Shown piece after piece: positions 1-13,583 of a stretch of 64,000 nucleotides of DNA. Source of the stretch: Metarhizium brunneum (Eukaryota > Ascomycota > Sordariomycetes > Hypocreales > Clavicipitaceae); contig NC_089423.1 in NCBI RefSeq assembly GCF_013426205.1, forward strand, positions 4,154,001 through 4,218,000. The letters run 5' to 3'. The stretch's first letter is position 1; the number at the start of each line of letters is the position of its first letter. The notes beneath the pieces are model-generated. The model was not told where the DNA came from. It did no database searches and worked only from the letters and a program-made list of their open reading frames with translations. Both the position numbers and the translations under genes were made by a program.

Positions 1-1420
1 GTGCATCGTGTGTGGTTGCGTGGTGCCCGTGGGTTTCTCAGTCTGCGGTTTGGTCCTGTCGCCTGTCCAAAGTATCTGGGGGTACCTCACTCGCGTAGGC
101 GCGTACCGTACTGTGCCCAAGTACTCCGCCGTTGCACTAATGTGTATACATACATCAAGTACCTGGGTTCAACCGTGCCGCCAACTTCTCCTTGGCCATG
201 AGTCCATCCATCCATTCACCATGAATCATCATCCCACTAGTCCCCATGAGTCCAACACCACCGGCTTGGCGGTTCGACCTTGCCAACCTGCCAACCCGCA
301 TCCTGGGCCACACCGTCTCGCACAATCCATTCGATGTTGCTCGGTCCTTTATCATTCCCGCCTTTCCCATGCTGCAGCCCATTGTGACCCAAGTATTAGT
401 CGCTCAGACCCATAACTAACGTACGAATAATCTTCTCATCGTGGCTGCCGCCGCTCGCCAGCCCCAGAACGCATCTACGCAATCTGCCTGGGAAGCGTTG
501 TCCAGTCTTTTCCGTCCTGTCCAGCTTCTGCCCGAATCCCGCCTCGTCTTTAATTTCCACCAGCCACCGTCGCCAGTCGACAGACGATAAGTCGCCAGCT
601 ATCAACTCTTCCTTGAACCAAAGGCCAAAGGGCGCCTCCCAAAACCCATGAAGTCCTTGACAACACCACCAGGCTTCAAGCAACCCAGCTTATAGGATAC
701 TTCATCCAGCTCATCAGCCGGTTTCCATCTCCACGGCAGGCAGGGCGCCAATTTGTCCACTTACTACTCTTACTCTGCCTGACAGACGCTCACCTACCAG
801 TCACGTCCCGAAACTGGCCGCCGGCCGCCGGCCACCGACCCTCGACCACAATCCTCAGTGTCACTACTTGCGTCGCCCTGGAGGCGCCTTTTCTCGAAGG
901 GCAACGACGAGTCGTCTAACTTTCCTGCCAGCTACCATCTGTTGCCCGCAACCCCGTTGTCAATAGCCTTCCTGGCTGTCTTGTCACATTATCAATTTTC
1001 GCGCCAGATGCGGGTCGCCTAATTCCAGGATTCATTCTTGGCGAGTGGCCAAGAAACCAAGTCTGTGTCGACAAATACTTGGCTTGCTTCGCAGCCTTAC
1101 TGTCACCGTCACACTCCTAGGGTTCGTTGGCACCGCAGGCGGGCTCTTCCTAACCATTATCTTGGGTTCTACAGCACAGCACGCCGACTTCCCCATATTT
1201 TTGTACCAGCACCCCAGCTTGCGAAATCCATTGATAATTTGGAAGGACGGACGAATTGGTGGATATACCTGGAATTTGACGACACTAGCCACCCGCCTCT
1301 TTTGATCTCACTTCCGAGGGAAGCTGTCTGGCGCATAGAGGCAAGATATCTTGGTTTCACAGTCTCCGCAGAATCACCCTCATTGACCGCTGGCGCGTCT
1401 CTGAGTCGAAATAATCCATC
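1..1420. other. Gene-free stretch upstream of noxR
   Basis: No frame reads like a protein. Only short open frames with low-complexity composition occur on both strands. The stretch probably holds the promoter and 5' leader of noxR, which starts at 1421. I see no tRNA-like or transposon-like sequence. Confidence 0.6.
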
Positions 1421-3381
1421 ATGTCTTTGAAGCTGGTAAGTACGATCAACGAGGAATGCGACATAGACTTCGTGCTAATCAAGGGGGGTTGGAATAGGAA
1501 ATCGAGACATGGGTGGCGGCCCTGGCTCGTTATGACAACAATGAGTTCGATGACGCTCTCGGCGAGTTCGACAGGATCGCCGACACAAGCAAGATTCTGT
1601 TTAATATGGGTGTTATCCACGCTACACTAGGCGAACATGAGAAAGCTGTGAGTTCCACGCTTCCTTTCCACATTTGCAATCGAGCTGTTTGTTGTATATG
1701 TTGGAGGAGTAAATGAGACATGATTATGACGACTAACCATGACTCTACACTTATTGTTCAGGTCGAATGTTATCAGCGTGCCATTCGCCTTGACCAGTAT
1801 CTCGCTGTTGCATACTTTCAGCAAGGTGTGTCCAATTTCTTACTAGGCGACTTCGAAGAGGCTCTCGCGAATTTCAACGATACGCTATTGTACTTGCGGG
1901 GCAATACAATGATCGACTATGCTCAGCTCGGTCTCTTATTTAAGCTTTATTCTTGCGAGGTACTCTTCAACAGAGGCTTATGCTACATTTATTTGCAACA
2001 GAGGGAGGCTGGAATGCAGGATCTATCTTATGCGGTGAAGGAGAAGGTTGTAGAGGACCACAATGTTATAGATGAGGCGATCCGCGAAGAGGCTGAAGTA
2101 CGACTAGTCCCAACTACCCGCGCCAAATGTTTGCGACGGTACTGACAACGAGTGTCGCAGGGATATACCGTTTTCTCTATCCCAGTTGGCGTAGTCTACC
2201 GACCAAATGAAGCCAAAGTTCGAAACTTGAAAACCAAGGACTATCTAGGTAAAGCAAGACTAGTAGCTGCGTCAGATCGGTCGAATGCCTTTACTGGTTT
2301 TACGGGGTCAGAAATCAAGAATGTAAGTCCCCAGCACCCTTTCGTCTCCTGTACGAGAGCCTGACATGGCCAAGGCTGGTCAGAACGAAGTTAAAGATGA
2401 CCGGCCGGCGGACAATATTTCCTTTGCCGCAACGAACCTGGTTAAGCCCGGTATTCAGTCACGGCGGCAGCAATCAGAACCCCCAACGAGCCGAAATGTA
2501 TTTCCACCCACCCCTCCTCCTGAAAATGACCGACCCAATCGCGGAAGTGTTCGGAACGGCTCAAGGCCGACGCCTGCAAAATTGACGATTCAGACGCAAG
2601 ATATTGGCCGGAAGTACGAGAAAGCTCCTTCCCCCGAAGAAATTCGCGCGACTCGGTCTGCATCATCATCAGTGTCTCGGGGCTTCTCTAGAAGAGACCT
2701 CCCACCAATGCAACGACGCCCAACCAGACCAATCGAGGAAGAGGACGAAGCGGACCCGGCTGATCTGTACGACATGTACCAAGGCAGGGGAGGTGGGTCA
2801 AGTATGTCGAGAGACAGCCGTCCTTCCACGCGCTCTAGACAGCAGCCTCGATATCCTGAAGAAGACGACGGATCAGACTATGATGGCTCTCTTGGCGGAG
2901 CTGAGTTTGAAATGGTGTCGAATAATCGCAGGCGCCAAGGCTCGAGATCAGATTCTCGCGCTGCTTCCCGTCGACCTGAGATTCGCAAGATTCGTGTCAA
3001 GGTTCATGCCGATGATGTCAGATACCTTATGATTGGCACGGCGATTGAATTTCAAGACTTGGTGGACAGAATAAAAGATAAATTTGGATTGAGACGACGC
3101 TTCAAGATCAAGATCAAGGATGAGGATATGCCTGATGGAGACATGATAACTATTGGAGACGAGGACGATTTGGAAATGGCGATTCAGAGTGCAACTAACC
3201 AGGCCAAGAGGCAGAGACTAGAAGTTGCTAAGATGGAGGTAAGTTTGATCCAATACTTTCTGATGACTGGCCCAAACACCTTGACCCATCGATGGTACAT
3301 GGTCGTTGGGGCCTCCTCACAGTACTAGTTTTCCGTACAGTTTGCTAACAAACCAACCAGATTTGGATTTTCGATCTTTAG
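1421..3381 (+). CDS. noxR: NADPH oxidase regulator NoxR (p67phox-like)
   Basis: NoxR is the cytosolic activator of fungal NADPH oxidases (NoxA/NoxB) and acts with the GTPase Rac in polarised growth and differentiation. Six coding exons fit: 1421-1435, 1498-1647, 1762-2097, 2161-2322, 2375 (or 2384)-3238 and 3361-3381, giving about 515 residues. The N-terminus (roughly residues 1-175) carries TPR repeats, for example the stretches around DNNEFDDALGEFDRI and AVAYFQQGVSNFLLGDFEEA. A p67phox-type activation region follows (GYTVFSIPVGVVYRP). The middle is proline- and serine-rich and looks disordered. The C-terminus (about 424-505) is a PB1 domain (IRKIRVKVHADDVRYLMIG ... DEDDLEMAI). No SH3 domain is seen, as expected for fungal NoxR. 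The first and last coding exons are only 15 and 21 nt. The acceptor before exon 5 is ambiguous between AAG (2374) and CAG (2383); both keep frame. Confidence 0.93.
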
Positions 3382-4144
3382 CTTTATACCCCGGAATTAT
3401 TATGAAGCACATTCAATGCGGTGAACTGCATTAACAGCATAATTACGAACTAATAATCCAAAATCTACGAAAACAACACTCATGTGAACTGTATACATTT
3501 TCACTATATCTTTCAATAACGACTTTATTTTGTTACTCTTCATATGAGTTCTGTTCACAATAACACACCTACTCTTTCACATCTTAATGCGCGAATCGAA
3601 CAGCGCCGTCCTTCTCTTTGTCTGTTTACCCTCCATTCTTTACTTTTCCGACGGCGCCTTACTTTCACCAAGGTATCAATGAAGTGAAGTAGTTTCGTTT
3701 TGTTGCAGATCACGGGATTGTATCCAACCCCCTAGAAACAGAGTTTGAGTGTCTTGCTATAAACTAAAAGCATAATACGGTTGTAAAGCGTTTACTTGCC
3801 ACTTCTCCTGGATTTGGAAACTTGGTTTGGGTCAGGTCCTCTACCTCTGGCGTCACTAGAGCCTGAAGTCATATTATAGGCTGCCTTCCAGGAAGGGTTT
3901 CGGAGCCTTCATACTGAGACGAATGGAATTAGGTTACTATAGCCATACTTCAAATACACTGCTTTCAGTAAACGGCATGATTTTGACCGAGCATTCGGGT
4001 GATGTCACCGAAGCAGGGCAACAACTAGTATACAAAATTGAAGAAGCGGATATCCTCTTCGCATATCAGGCTCACTACAATGTAAAGACACTACCCCGAG
4101 AAGCTTGCAGGGGTATTGAAATAATAATGCTCCGACCCAAATGG
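3382..4144. other. Intergenic, convergent genes
   Basis: The stretch between the ends of noxR and the convergent glutamyl-tRNA synthetase gene is AT-rich and must hold both 3' UTRs. A plus-strand open frame near its end mainly mirrors the tRNA synthetase gene. Nothing else is recognised. Confidence 0.6.
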
Positions 4145-7000
<2,856 letters not shown>

Positions 7001-8458
7001 ATGTCGGGTGCTATGGGCGAAGAGGAGATTGACCTCTACGGTATTTGCCCGATAACTCCATGTTCAAAAATTTCCATCCCTCTAACTGTTGTCATAGGTC
7101 TTCTCTCGATCGAGAGGGATGCGACTCAGGACCAAGTCAAGAAAGCCTACCGTCAGGTACGCCAAGTGCCCACTTGCGATCATCATTGAGGAAAAAAAAA
7201 TAAAAATTCTCCATCTTCTACTAACACAAACACAGGCAGCTCTTAAATACCATCCCGATAAAGTTCCGGTAGAACAACGCGAGGAATCCGAAGCCAAGTT
7301 CAAAGAAATCACACGAGCGTACGAAATTCTCAGCGATGAGCAGAAGAGACATCTTTATGATGCCCACGGCATGGCAGCCTTTGATCCATCCCGCGGAGGT
7401 GGTCCAGGCGGACCCGAAGTAGACCTCAACGACATACTCTCCCAGATGTTTGGCTTTAACATGGGCGGCCCTGGGGGTCCTAAAAGGCCGAGACGCGGAC
7501 CCGACGAGGAGCAGGAATATAAAGTTACGCTTGAAGAGCTCTACAAGGGCAAGACAGTCAAATTCGCCGCTAATAAGCAGGTTGTTTGCAGTCAGTGCAA
7601 GGGATCTGGTGGTAAGGAAAAAGCCAAATCAACCACTTGCGAACGCTGCAAAGGCAATGGCATGGTTGAGGCAATCAGACAGATCGGGCCGGGCATGATG
7701 AGACGAGAAACCGTCTTATGTGATCACTGCCAAGGCGCCGGGCAGGTATTTAAGGAGAAGGATCGCTGCAGGAAGTGCAAGGGGAAGCGGACGATGCAAG
7801 AAAAGAAAGCCTTGGAGATATACATTCCACGAGGGTCAATGCAGGGCGAGAGAATTGTTCTAGAAGGCGAAGCAGATCAGTATCCAGACCAAATACCTGG
7901 CGACATTGTCTTCACTCTGGTAGAGGAGCATCACGATACTTTCTCGCGCTTAGGTAACGACCTCTCGGCAGAGCTCACGGTCACGTTGGCGGAAGCCTTA
8001 ACAGGCTTTTCTCGAGTCGTACTCAAGCACCTTGACGGCCGAGGAATTCACATCGAACGACCGCGAGACAAAATCTTGCGGCCCGGCGACTGCTTAAAAA
8101 TCGCTGGCGAAGGTATGCCTATGAAGCGAGGCGAGGTGAAAGGAGATCTTTACCTTCTTGTAACTGTGGAATTCCCTGAGGATGGTTGGTTAAAGGATGA
8201 TGCTTCGTATGAAGCCCTGCAAAAAATGCTGCCACCACCTCCCCCTCCTATCGAGGCTGAGGAAGTTGATGAACTGGAATATGAAGATGGAGCCGACATT
8301 GAGAAGGTATGATATTCCGCTAGGTCTCAGTGCTCACTTACTTTGGCAGCTGTTAACATGCATTCTAGATGGGCGAAAACTCTGGAGATCCTCGGTTCGC
8401 AAGCGAGTGGGGAGACGAGGACGAAGATGACGGCCAACCTCAATGCCAGACGCAGTAA
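7001..8458 (+). CDS. Type I DnaJ/Hsp40 co-chaperone (Ydj1/Xdj1 type)
   Basis: This is an Hsp40 that stimulates Hsp70 ATPase and delivers substrates. Exons are 7001-7040, 7098-7156, 7236-8306 and 8369-8458, giving 419 residues. The J domain lies at about residues 8-72, with HPD in KYHPDKV, followed by a Gly/Pro-rich segment. Four zinc-binding repeats follow: [24 protein letters not shown] and CRKCKGKR. Two C-terminal beta-barrel domains and an acidic tail come last. The last exon ends CQTQ-stop, which has the cysteine-at-minus-four layout of a CaaX box ending in Gln, as in yeast Ydj1 (CASQ), so the protein may be farnesylated and membrane-associated. Fungi have several type I DnaJ paralogs and I cannot tell with certainty whether this is the Ydj1 or the Xdj1 ortholog; the divergent acidic tail favours Xdj1. 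Confidence 0.93.
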
Positions 8459-9157
8459 GATTCGGAGGGAATAATGGCATCTCGCGACGCAGAATCATTC
8501 CGGCACATGGCAAAACGGGCAATTCTTGGAACAGAACGAAATAATTTGATTGCGTGCCTCTAGTTTTTGCGGTATAAATAACGATAACATAAACCTAGAG
8601 TAAAACGGTGGCTTGCGGGGCAGAAAATAATAAACTAGCAAGGTATATTAATGACGACAGCGAGAAAAAGAATACTCAGATTCGGGAAAAGGGTGAATTG
8701 TGTAAGCTGTTTACTACTACATGTATATATCCATATGATATTAACAGATCACCAACGTTTTTAAATATACCCTTAGAGTCAGGATATTACAAGCAAGTCT
8801 GCAGGAGGTATTTATTGGCTATCTTCCGGGCTACAGATCCTAGGCATATTTTGTGTGTTTTCTGTGGACGAGAATCATGTTTTGAGGTTGCATGTCTTTG
8901 AACTCATGTGGGAGGTATTATATATGTATTTCTTGGTTGTCGCCAAACTAGGAAGGTTCGCCCCACCAGACAGTGCTTGTTCCGTCACACGTCACTGATA
9001 AGGACCAGTTGACATCCAGCCAAGTCTACCCAAAAGCCAAAGAACCTTCCCCCCAACTACAAACACTCATGTGAAGCCACACGCAAAGCTGCCAAGACCC
9101 GACCTGTTGCCCGGACTTTGCTACAAGATACATTGTGCCGCATCCGCCGCTGTCAAA
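8459..9157. other. Intergenic
   Basis: AT-rich at its left end (the 3' UTR of the DnaJ gene) and more GC-rich toward 9157. An in-frame ATG at 9071 extends the next gene by 29 residues, but those residues look like translated leader rather than ESCRT protein. Nothing else is recognised. Confidence 0.5.
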
Positions 9158-9955
9158 ATGTCACGAAAGGGCGTCGGCATCGGGGCCTTTGACAGGTCGA
9201 GGCTGACGTCGGCCCATTACGCATCGCACGGCTCATCTCTGCGCGCGAACAACGCGCAAGCCCTCGAGACACAGCTGGCCGTGTTCCGGTCTCTCCTCCA
9301 GCAGTTCGCGCAGACACACGCCAAGGACATCCGCTCAGACCCGTCGTTCCGCGCCCAGTTCGCGCGCATGTGTACCGCCATCGGCGTCGATCCCCTCTCG
9401 AGCAGCAGCAGCAGCGGAGGCGGCCCCGGGGGCTCCATCTGGGCGCAGCTGCTGGGCAAGACGGTCAACGACTTCTACTTTGAGCTGGCCGTCCGCATAG
9501 TGGAGATGTGCAGCGCGACGAGAGGCGAGAACGGCGGGCTCATTGGCCTGCGCGAGGTGCGCGAGCGGCTGTCCCTGGGCCGCGTGGACAGCGCCGGCAA
9601 CAGCAGCGACATTTCGGAGGACGACGTCCGCCGCGCCGTCGAGACGCTGAAGCCGCTGGGCGGGAGCTACGGCATAGTTCGTGTCGGGCGCAAGGAGTAC
9701 ATCCGGAGCGTCCCCAGAGAGCTGAGCAATGACCAGGTTGCTGCCGTTGAAGCCGCCCAGGTTTTGGGCTACGTGAGTGTCAGCATGCTTTGCGATAACT
9801 TGAGCTGGGAGCGGGCACGCTGTCGAACAGTCATTGACGACTTGGTGGCTGAAGGCATGCTGTGGGTGGACAAGCAGACCGGTGGAGAGTGGGAGTATTG
9901 GAGTCCGACGTTCATGGTTGATATAGACGAAGGGCATGCCCCCGTGGCCGATTGA
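9158..9955 (+). CDS. VPS22: ESCRT-II subunit Vps22/Snf8
   Basis: This is a subunit of ESCRT-II, which sorts ubiquitinated membrane cargo into multivesicular bodies at endosomes. It is a single exon of 265 residues, close to the usual 230-260. The start at 9158 gives MSRKGVGIGAFDRSRL, which matches the conserved Snf8 N-terminus (helix with R-x-G-x-G-A); the ATG at 9071 is rejected for that reason. Winged-helix domains follow: WAQLLGKTVNDFYFELAVRI, then GIVRVGRKEYIRSVPRELSND and GYVSVSMLCDNLSWE, ending near GGEWEYWSPTF. A Ser/Gly low-complexity insert near residues 87-98 comes from an AGC-repeat-like DNA stretch. The coding sequence is noticeably more GC-rich than its flanks. Confidence 0.93.
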   Translation: MSRKGVGIGAFDRSRLTSAHYASHGSSLRANNAQALETQLAVFRSLLQQFAQTHAKDIRSDPSFRAQFARMCTAIGVDPLSSSSSSGGGPGGSIWAQLLGKTVNDFYFELAVRIVEMCSATRGENGGLIGLREVRERLSLGRVDSAGNSSDISEDDVRRAVETLKPLGGSYGIVRVGRKEYIRSVPRELSNDQVAAVEAAQVLGYVSVSMLCDNLSWERARCRTVIDDLVAEGMLWVDKQTGGEWEYWSPTFMVDIDEGHAPVAD

Positions 9956-10724
9956 GCCATGGTCACGGGCTGTTTTTGAATGATTCAAGGCAGTCACGGT
10001 TTTCGGATTCGCGCAGGTCTCATTTGGGGACTACCATACGCCAACAGGCTGCCATCAGAGACTGATTTATTATTGTTTGGTCCTCCCTGAGGCTGTTGCT
10101 TGTTAAATGGTGTCTCCCAGACGGGTTGAGGCCACTAGATCGACGCACATGGTATAGCAGGAAACATGCCGACAACGTTGGTATCAAGTTGCCAAGGCGG
10201 ACCAGGAAAAATCGTATTAGCGTACACATGCAACCCAGACATAGACGGCCTGTAGTAGCTCAATAATGGGCACAAAGGGCAGCCGAAATAAGTTATAATT
10301 TATGGCCCGCCCCCTTCTCCAACGGCCTATCTACGTCATGAGACTAGATATTAACATAGAAACCAAGTACAACAACCATATCCAAGCCAGCGAAAAGCAA
10401 AAACAAGATTTGTGTACAGAAACCGCAAGCCCAAGGAAGATTCGATACCTTCACACTTCCACCCTCTTTTCATATTGGACAATAGTTTGCCAGGTGCATC
10501 CCGACTTCTGCGAGATGGTAGAGGCATCCCCCAGTTATTCTGCGTCAGTCATCAATACCAGGTAACAGCCTCCGCAATAGTCCTTGTCCAATTCTTATCC
10601 GCTCGTATGTCATGCCGTCCATATCGCAACCATGCCCCCGCGCGTAGCACATATCGATATATGTACCCATCCCAAGCCTACGCCGAACTCCGAGATATCG
10701 CGATAGTCTTTCGTGGGCACAGTT
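9956..10724. other. Intergenic, convergent genes
   Basis: The stretch lies between Vps22 (+) and the Mpv17-family gene (-) and so must carry two 3' UTRs. Short overlapping frames near 10302-10741 have no protein-like character. Nothing else is recognised. Confidence 0.55.
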
Positions 10725-11747
10725 CTAGTAAGGAGGGTTAGGGCCCCCCATGGGAGGATAATCATCAGGGCGTCCCATGCTCGCGCCTGGGCGGCCGTCG
10801 CCGAAGTGCTTCTTGCGAAGGGCGGCAAGACGCTTCTTCTTGGTCACGGTGTTGATATAGGTGCCAATGACGAACGAGACAAGGTTGAAGAACGGCACCC
10901 AGAGCTGATCAGGCAGGAACTTCTGAGCGAAGGCAAGGCAAATAGGCGACGTAATCCAGGAGACGCGCATCACTCTCCAAAAACCAACCTTGACGGTGGC
11001 ACGAACCTGGTGATAGGTACGAGCGCCAGCAATCAGAGCCATGGCAACGAGATAGACGCTGTTCTGGATAGGTGCAATCTACAGGCGGTAAGTGACAAAC
11101 CGTGAGATTAGTAATTTGGTTGTTTAGAGGCTTGCGAAAGTCTACGGAAGACCATATAATGCCTGATGGAACTAGGGTTTCAAGGAGATACGTACAACCA
11201 GGTTGCTAAAAATGATTTGCATGATCTTGGCCTTCAGACTAGTTCGGCCTCGAAAGACCTTTTGCAGAAGCCAAATCAGGAAGTGGCCAAGCGGCGCGCT
11301 GACAAGAGCACCGTACGCTGCCATCTTGGGAACGCGGGAGGTGAAGTAGTGGCCATGCTTGTTGCGGTCCTTGGCGAGCCATGAGGCAATGAGCTCTTGG
11401 GCACCAGCAAGGGAACCAGCCGTGAGCATTTTTGTTCGCAGGGGATTCGACTCGAGCTGCTTGATGTAGGCCTATATTTCGCAAAAAGGAAAAAAAGACA
11501 ATAATTGTCAGTCTTGCAAATCTAATGCACGATTTCCCTCTAAATGGGGATCTGGAAGGGAAGAGTGACATACAGCGAGGTATCCTTTGGTGCCAGCATT
11601 CTGGATTCCGCCCGTCAGGGCTGTGCCAACCTTCTCAGCCAAAGGATGCTTGCCGCTGGTGCCGGGAATTTTGCCGTCGGGCAGAGCGTTGGAGGCGACA
11701 TTCTGCGTAGTCTGCCGCAATGTATCCCGTTCAAACTTGACTGACAT
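10725..11747 (-). CDS. Mpv17/PMP22-family integral membrane protein
   Basis: This family of four-helix membrane proteins sits in peroxisomes or the mitochondrial inner membrane. Exons are 11747-11574, 11471-11196 and 11078-10725, giving 267 residues. Recognisable blocks are YIKQLESNPLRTKMLTAG near the N-terminal third, the GPLGHFLY-like segment SAPLGHFLIWLLQKVF, and WVPFFNLVSFVIGTYIN close to the end (the family's W-P-x-x-N-F motif is relaxed). An extended hydrophilic N-terminus (about 55 residues) and a Pro/Gly-rich tail (RPDDYPPMGGPNPPY) flank the core. In Neurospora a PMP22-family member, WSC, sorts Woronin bodies; this protein could be that ortholog or another paralog, and sequence inspection cannot decide. 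It is convergent with Vps22. Confidence 0.85.
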
Positions 11748-13583
11748 GATGGCAGCCCCGAGAGCAATGAGCAGTCAGCGGTGCAGTGAGACGGCGGGCG
11801 GCCTTTTCGGATGCAATCCAGCCGTGACGAGCGGCGGCCTAGACAGGAGGGAGGCGGCAATGAGGGTCCTCACGGAGGTACGGAGAGGCAGCGCGAGGAA
11901 TGCTGGCGATATAAACGGGCAAATGGACGATGGATGGAAGGTCCGCAGATGGAACAAGAGGAACCGGGTCGCAGAAAGTCGCAAAAGAGAGGGAGGGGGG
12001 TGGGTGTGGTGTATGTAGGTGCCCTGGTGCCCTGGTGCCCTGGTGCCGTTTGAGGCTGTTCGGGGAGGGTTGGCCAATTGATTTGTTTACACCTCGGGAC
12101 AAAACACGCCAGCTCGAGCCCCGACGGACCAGTCGACGCACGGCGTTGACCAGTTGACGGCCACATGCCCGGAGCCTGAAGAAGTGGCCAGGCACCGCTG
12201 CTGGGTAATACCTGGCTGCTGAAGCCGCTGGTAGGTGCCAGGCGAGTATGTATGTACCTTGATTGCCAAATTGGAGAGCCATTCAAGGTATAGTGACTTG
12301 TGCACTATATGTAATGCCTCCTCCTTGGTCAAGTAGCGTGTACAGAGATCAATGCGGCACCAAGTACATACATAAACCTCGGATTCTTGGAAGCTAGTGT
12401 GGGTCCAATGTTGGGCGGTGTCTGTTCAGCACCCGGTGCTCCATGAATCCCCATTGACGGTCCGCTTCTTTCAACATCAATGTTGAATCAAATGTTCTTG
12501 CAACCTCCAACGGGGACGCTACGGCCACACATGTCCAAGCATCTCTAGGTTGCCCTCACTACGTACTCCATAGACTTGCAGAAATGCATGTGCCACATGT
12601 GTATCGGCCTAATTGAACAAGAAATCCGAAAGCACCGCAAGCTCACTCCCCTTCTGTTTTCGGACGAAGCTGCCTCGTAAGTTTCTAACGACGCGGCTAT
12701 TCCAGGACGTTCTGGTGCTGGTAGACCAGCCATGCGGAGTACAGAGGCGGCATCTAAGGACCGACCTGGGCGCCTACCTACTTAGGTACCTAGGGAGGTA
12801 CTTGAGATTGGGCGCGATAGCCGCGGTAACTCTTTCTATGCAAATGCGACCATCTCTCCTCTAACCCCATGACTGCACCCCAAATCTCGATAAATACTCT
12901 CCCTGTTATAAATGTCAGATTGTTTGGCCGCCATCGTCAACACATCCACGTCGCATCCATGACGCGGGAGGTCGGGCGAAAGTAAATCCCATCTTGATTG
13001 GTGAAGATCTGGAGTTTTATGGGTCTTGATCCATTCTCGCGGCGCGTTCACAAGGCACTATTGGTTCAATGTTGTTTGTATACTCTTGTGCTCCGTACCA
13101 CGTAGCGTAAATGACCGAGGCTGTTCCTCCAGAGCAACGAGTTGCTATGGACATTAGCAAGCCACTTGCACCAGATTCAAATGAGCGAGCTGTTCGAGCA
13201 TGCTCTCCCTCAAACGTAAATAGATGTGGGTTGATGTCCGTATTGACGGCGGAATTATAAGCTATCGCGTCCCGGGCTTGTTACTGTACGGAGTATCAGT
13301 CCGTCACTTCGAAATGCGACCTGATTAGAGTAGGGTTTTCGATTTGCTGTTGTTGACATCATCCTCCAGGCCTGACTGTCACTTGAATGAGAATATCAGT
13401 CCCGTCGGGTAAGTTGAACAGTCCCATGCAGGGCATGCGAGGCATGAGCGTTCATCTAGAGGGGGCTTGCTCCTCTTCTGTTTACTCAGGTCTAATCATC
13501 TAAAGCCCCGTCGGCATAAAAGGAAAGGAATAGTCCTGCCATTCATATGACCTTTGCTTACCATTTACACACATAAAAAAAAA
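11748..13583. other. Long gene-free stretch
   Basis: The upstream region of the Mpv17-family gene is GC-rich near 11800-12250 with overlapping open frames in several frames, none protein-like. It contains an 8-bp tandem repeat (12018-12047), a TACCTAGG-type palindrome cluster (12772-12806) and one exact TACGGAGTA (13287-13295). The right part is the 3' flank of the Tyr1 gene. No gene is supported. Confidence 0.55.
12018..12047. repeat. Short 8-bp tandem repeat (GGTGCCCT, 3.75 copies)
   Basis: Three exact copies of GGTGCCCT and a partial fourth lie about 270 bp upstream of the Mpv17-family start codon. The array is short enough to have arisen by slippage. Confidence 0.85.

Noticed and set aside
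160..190. GGGTTCAACCGTG resembling a tRNA B box
   Set aside because: No A box at proper spacing and no acceptor stem pairing.
9071..9157. In-frame N-terminal extension of Vps22
   Set aside because: The conserved Snf8 start is MSRKGVGIGAF at 9158; the extra 29 residues look like 5' leader.
11811..12332. Overlapping open frames in several frames
   Set aside because: Explained by GC-rich composition and the 8-bp repeat; none reads as a protein.
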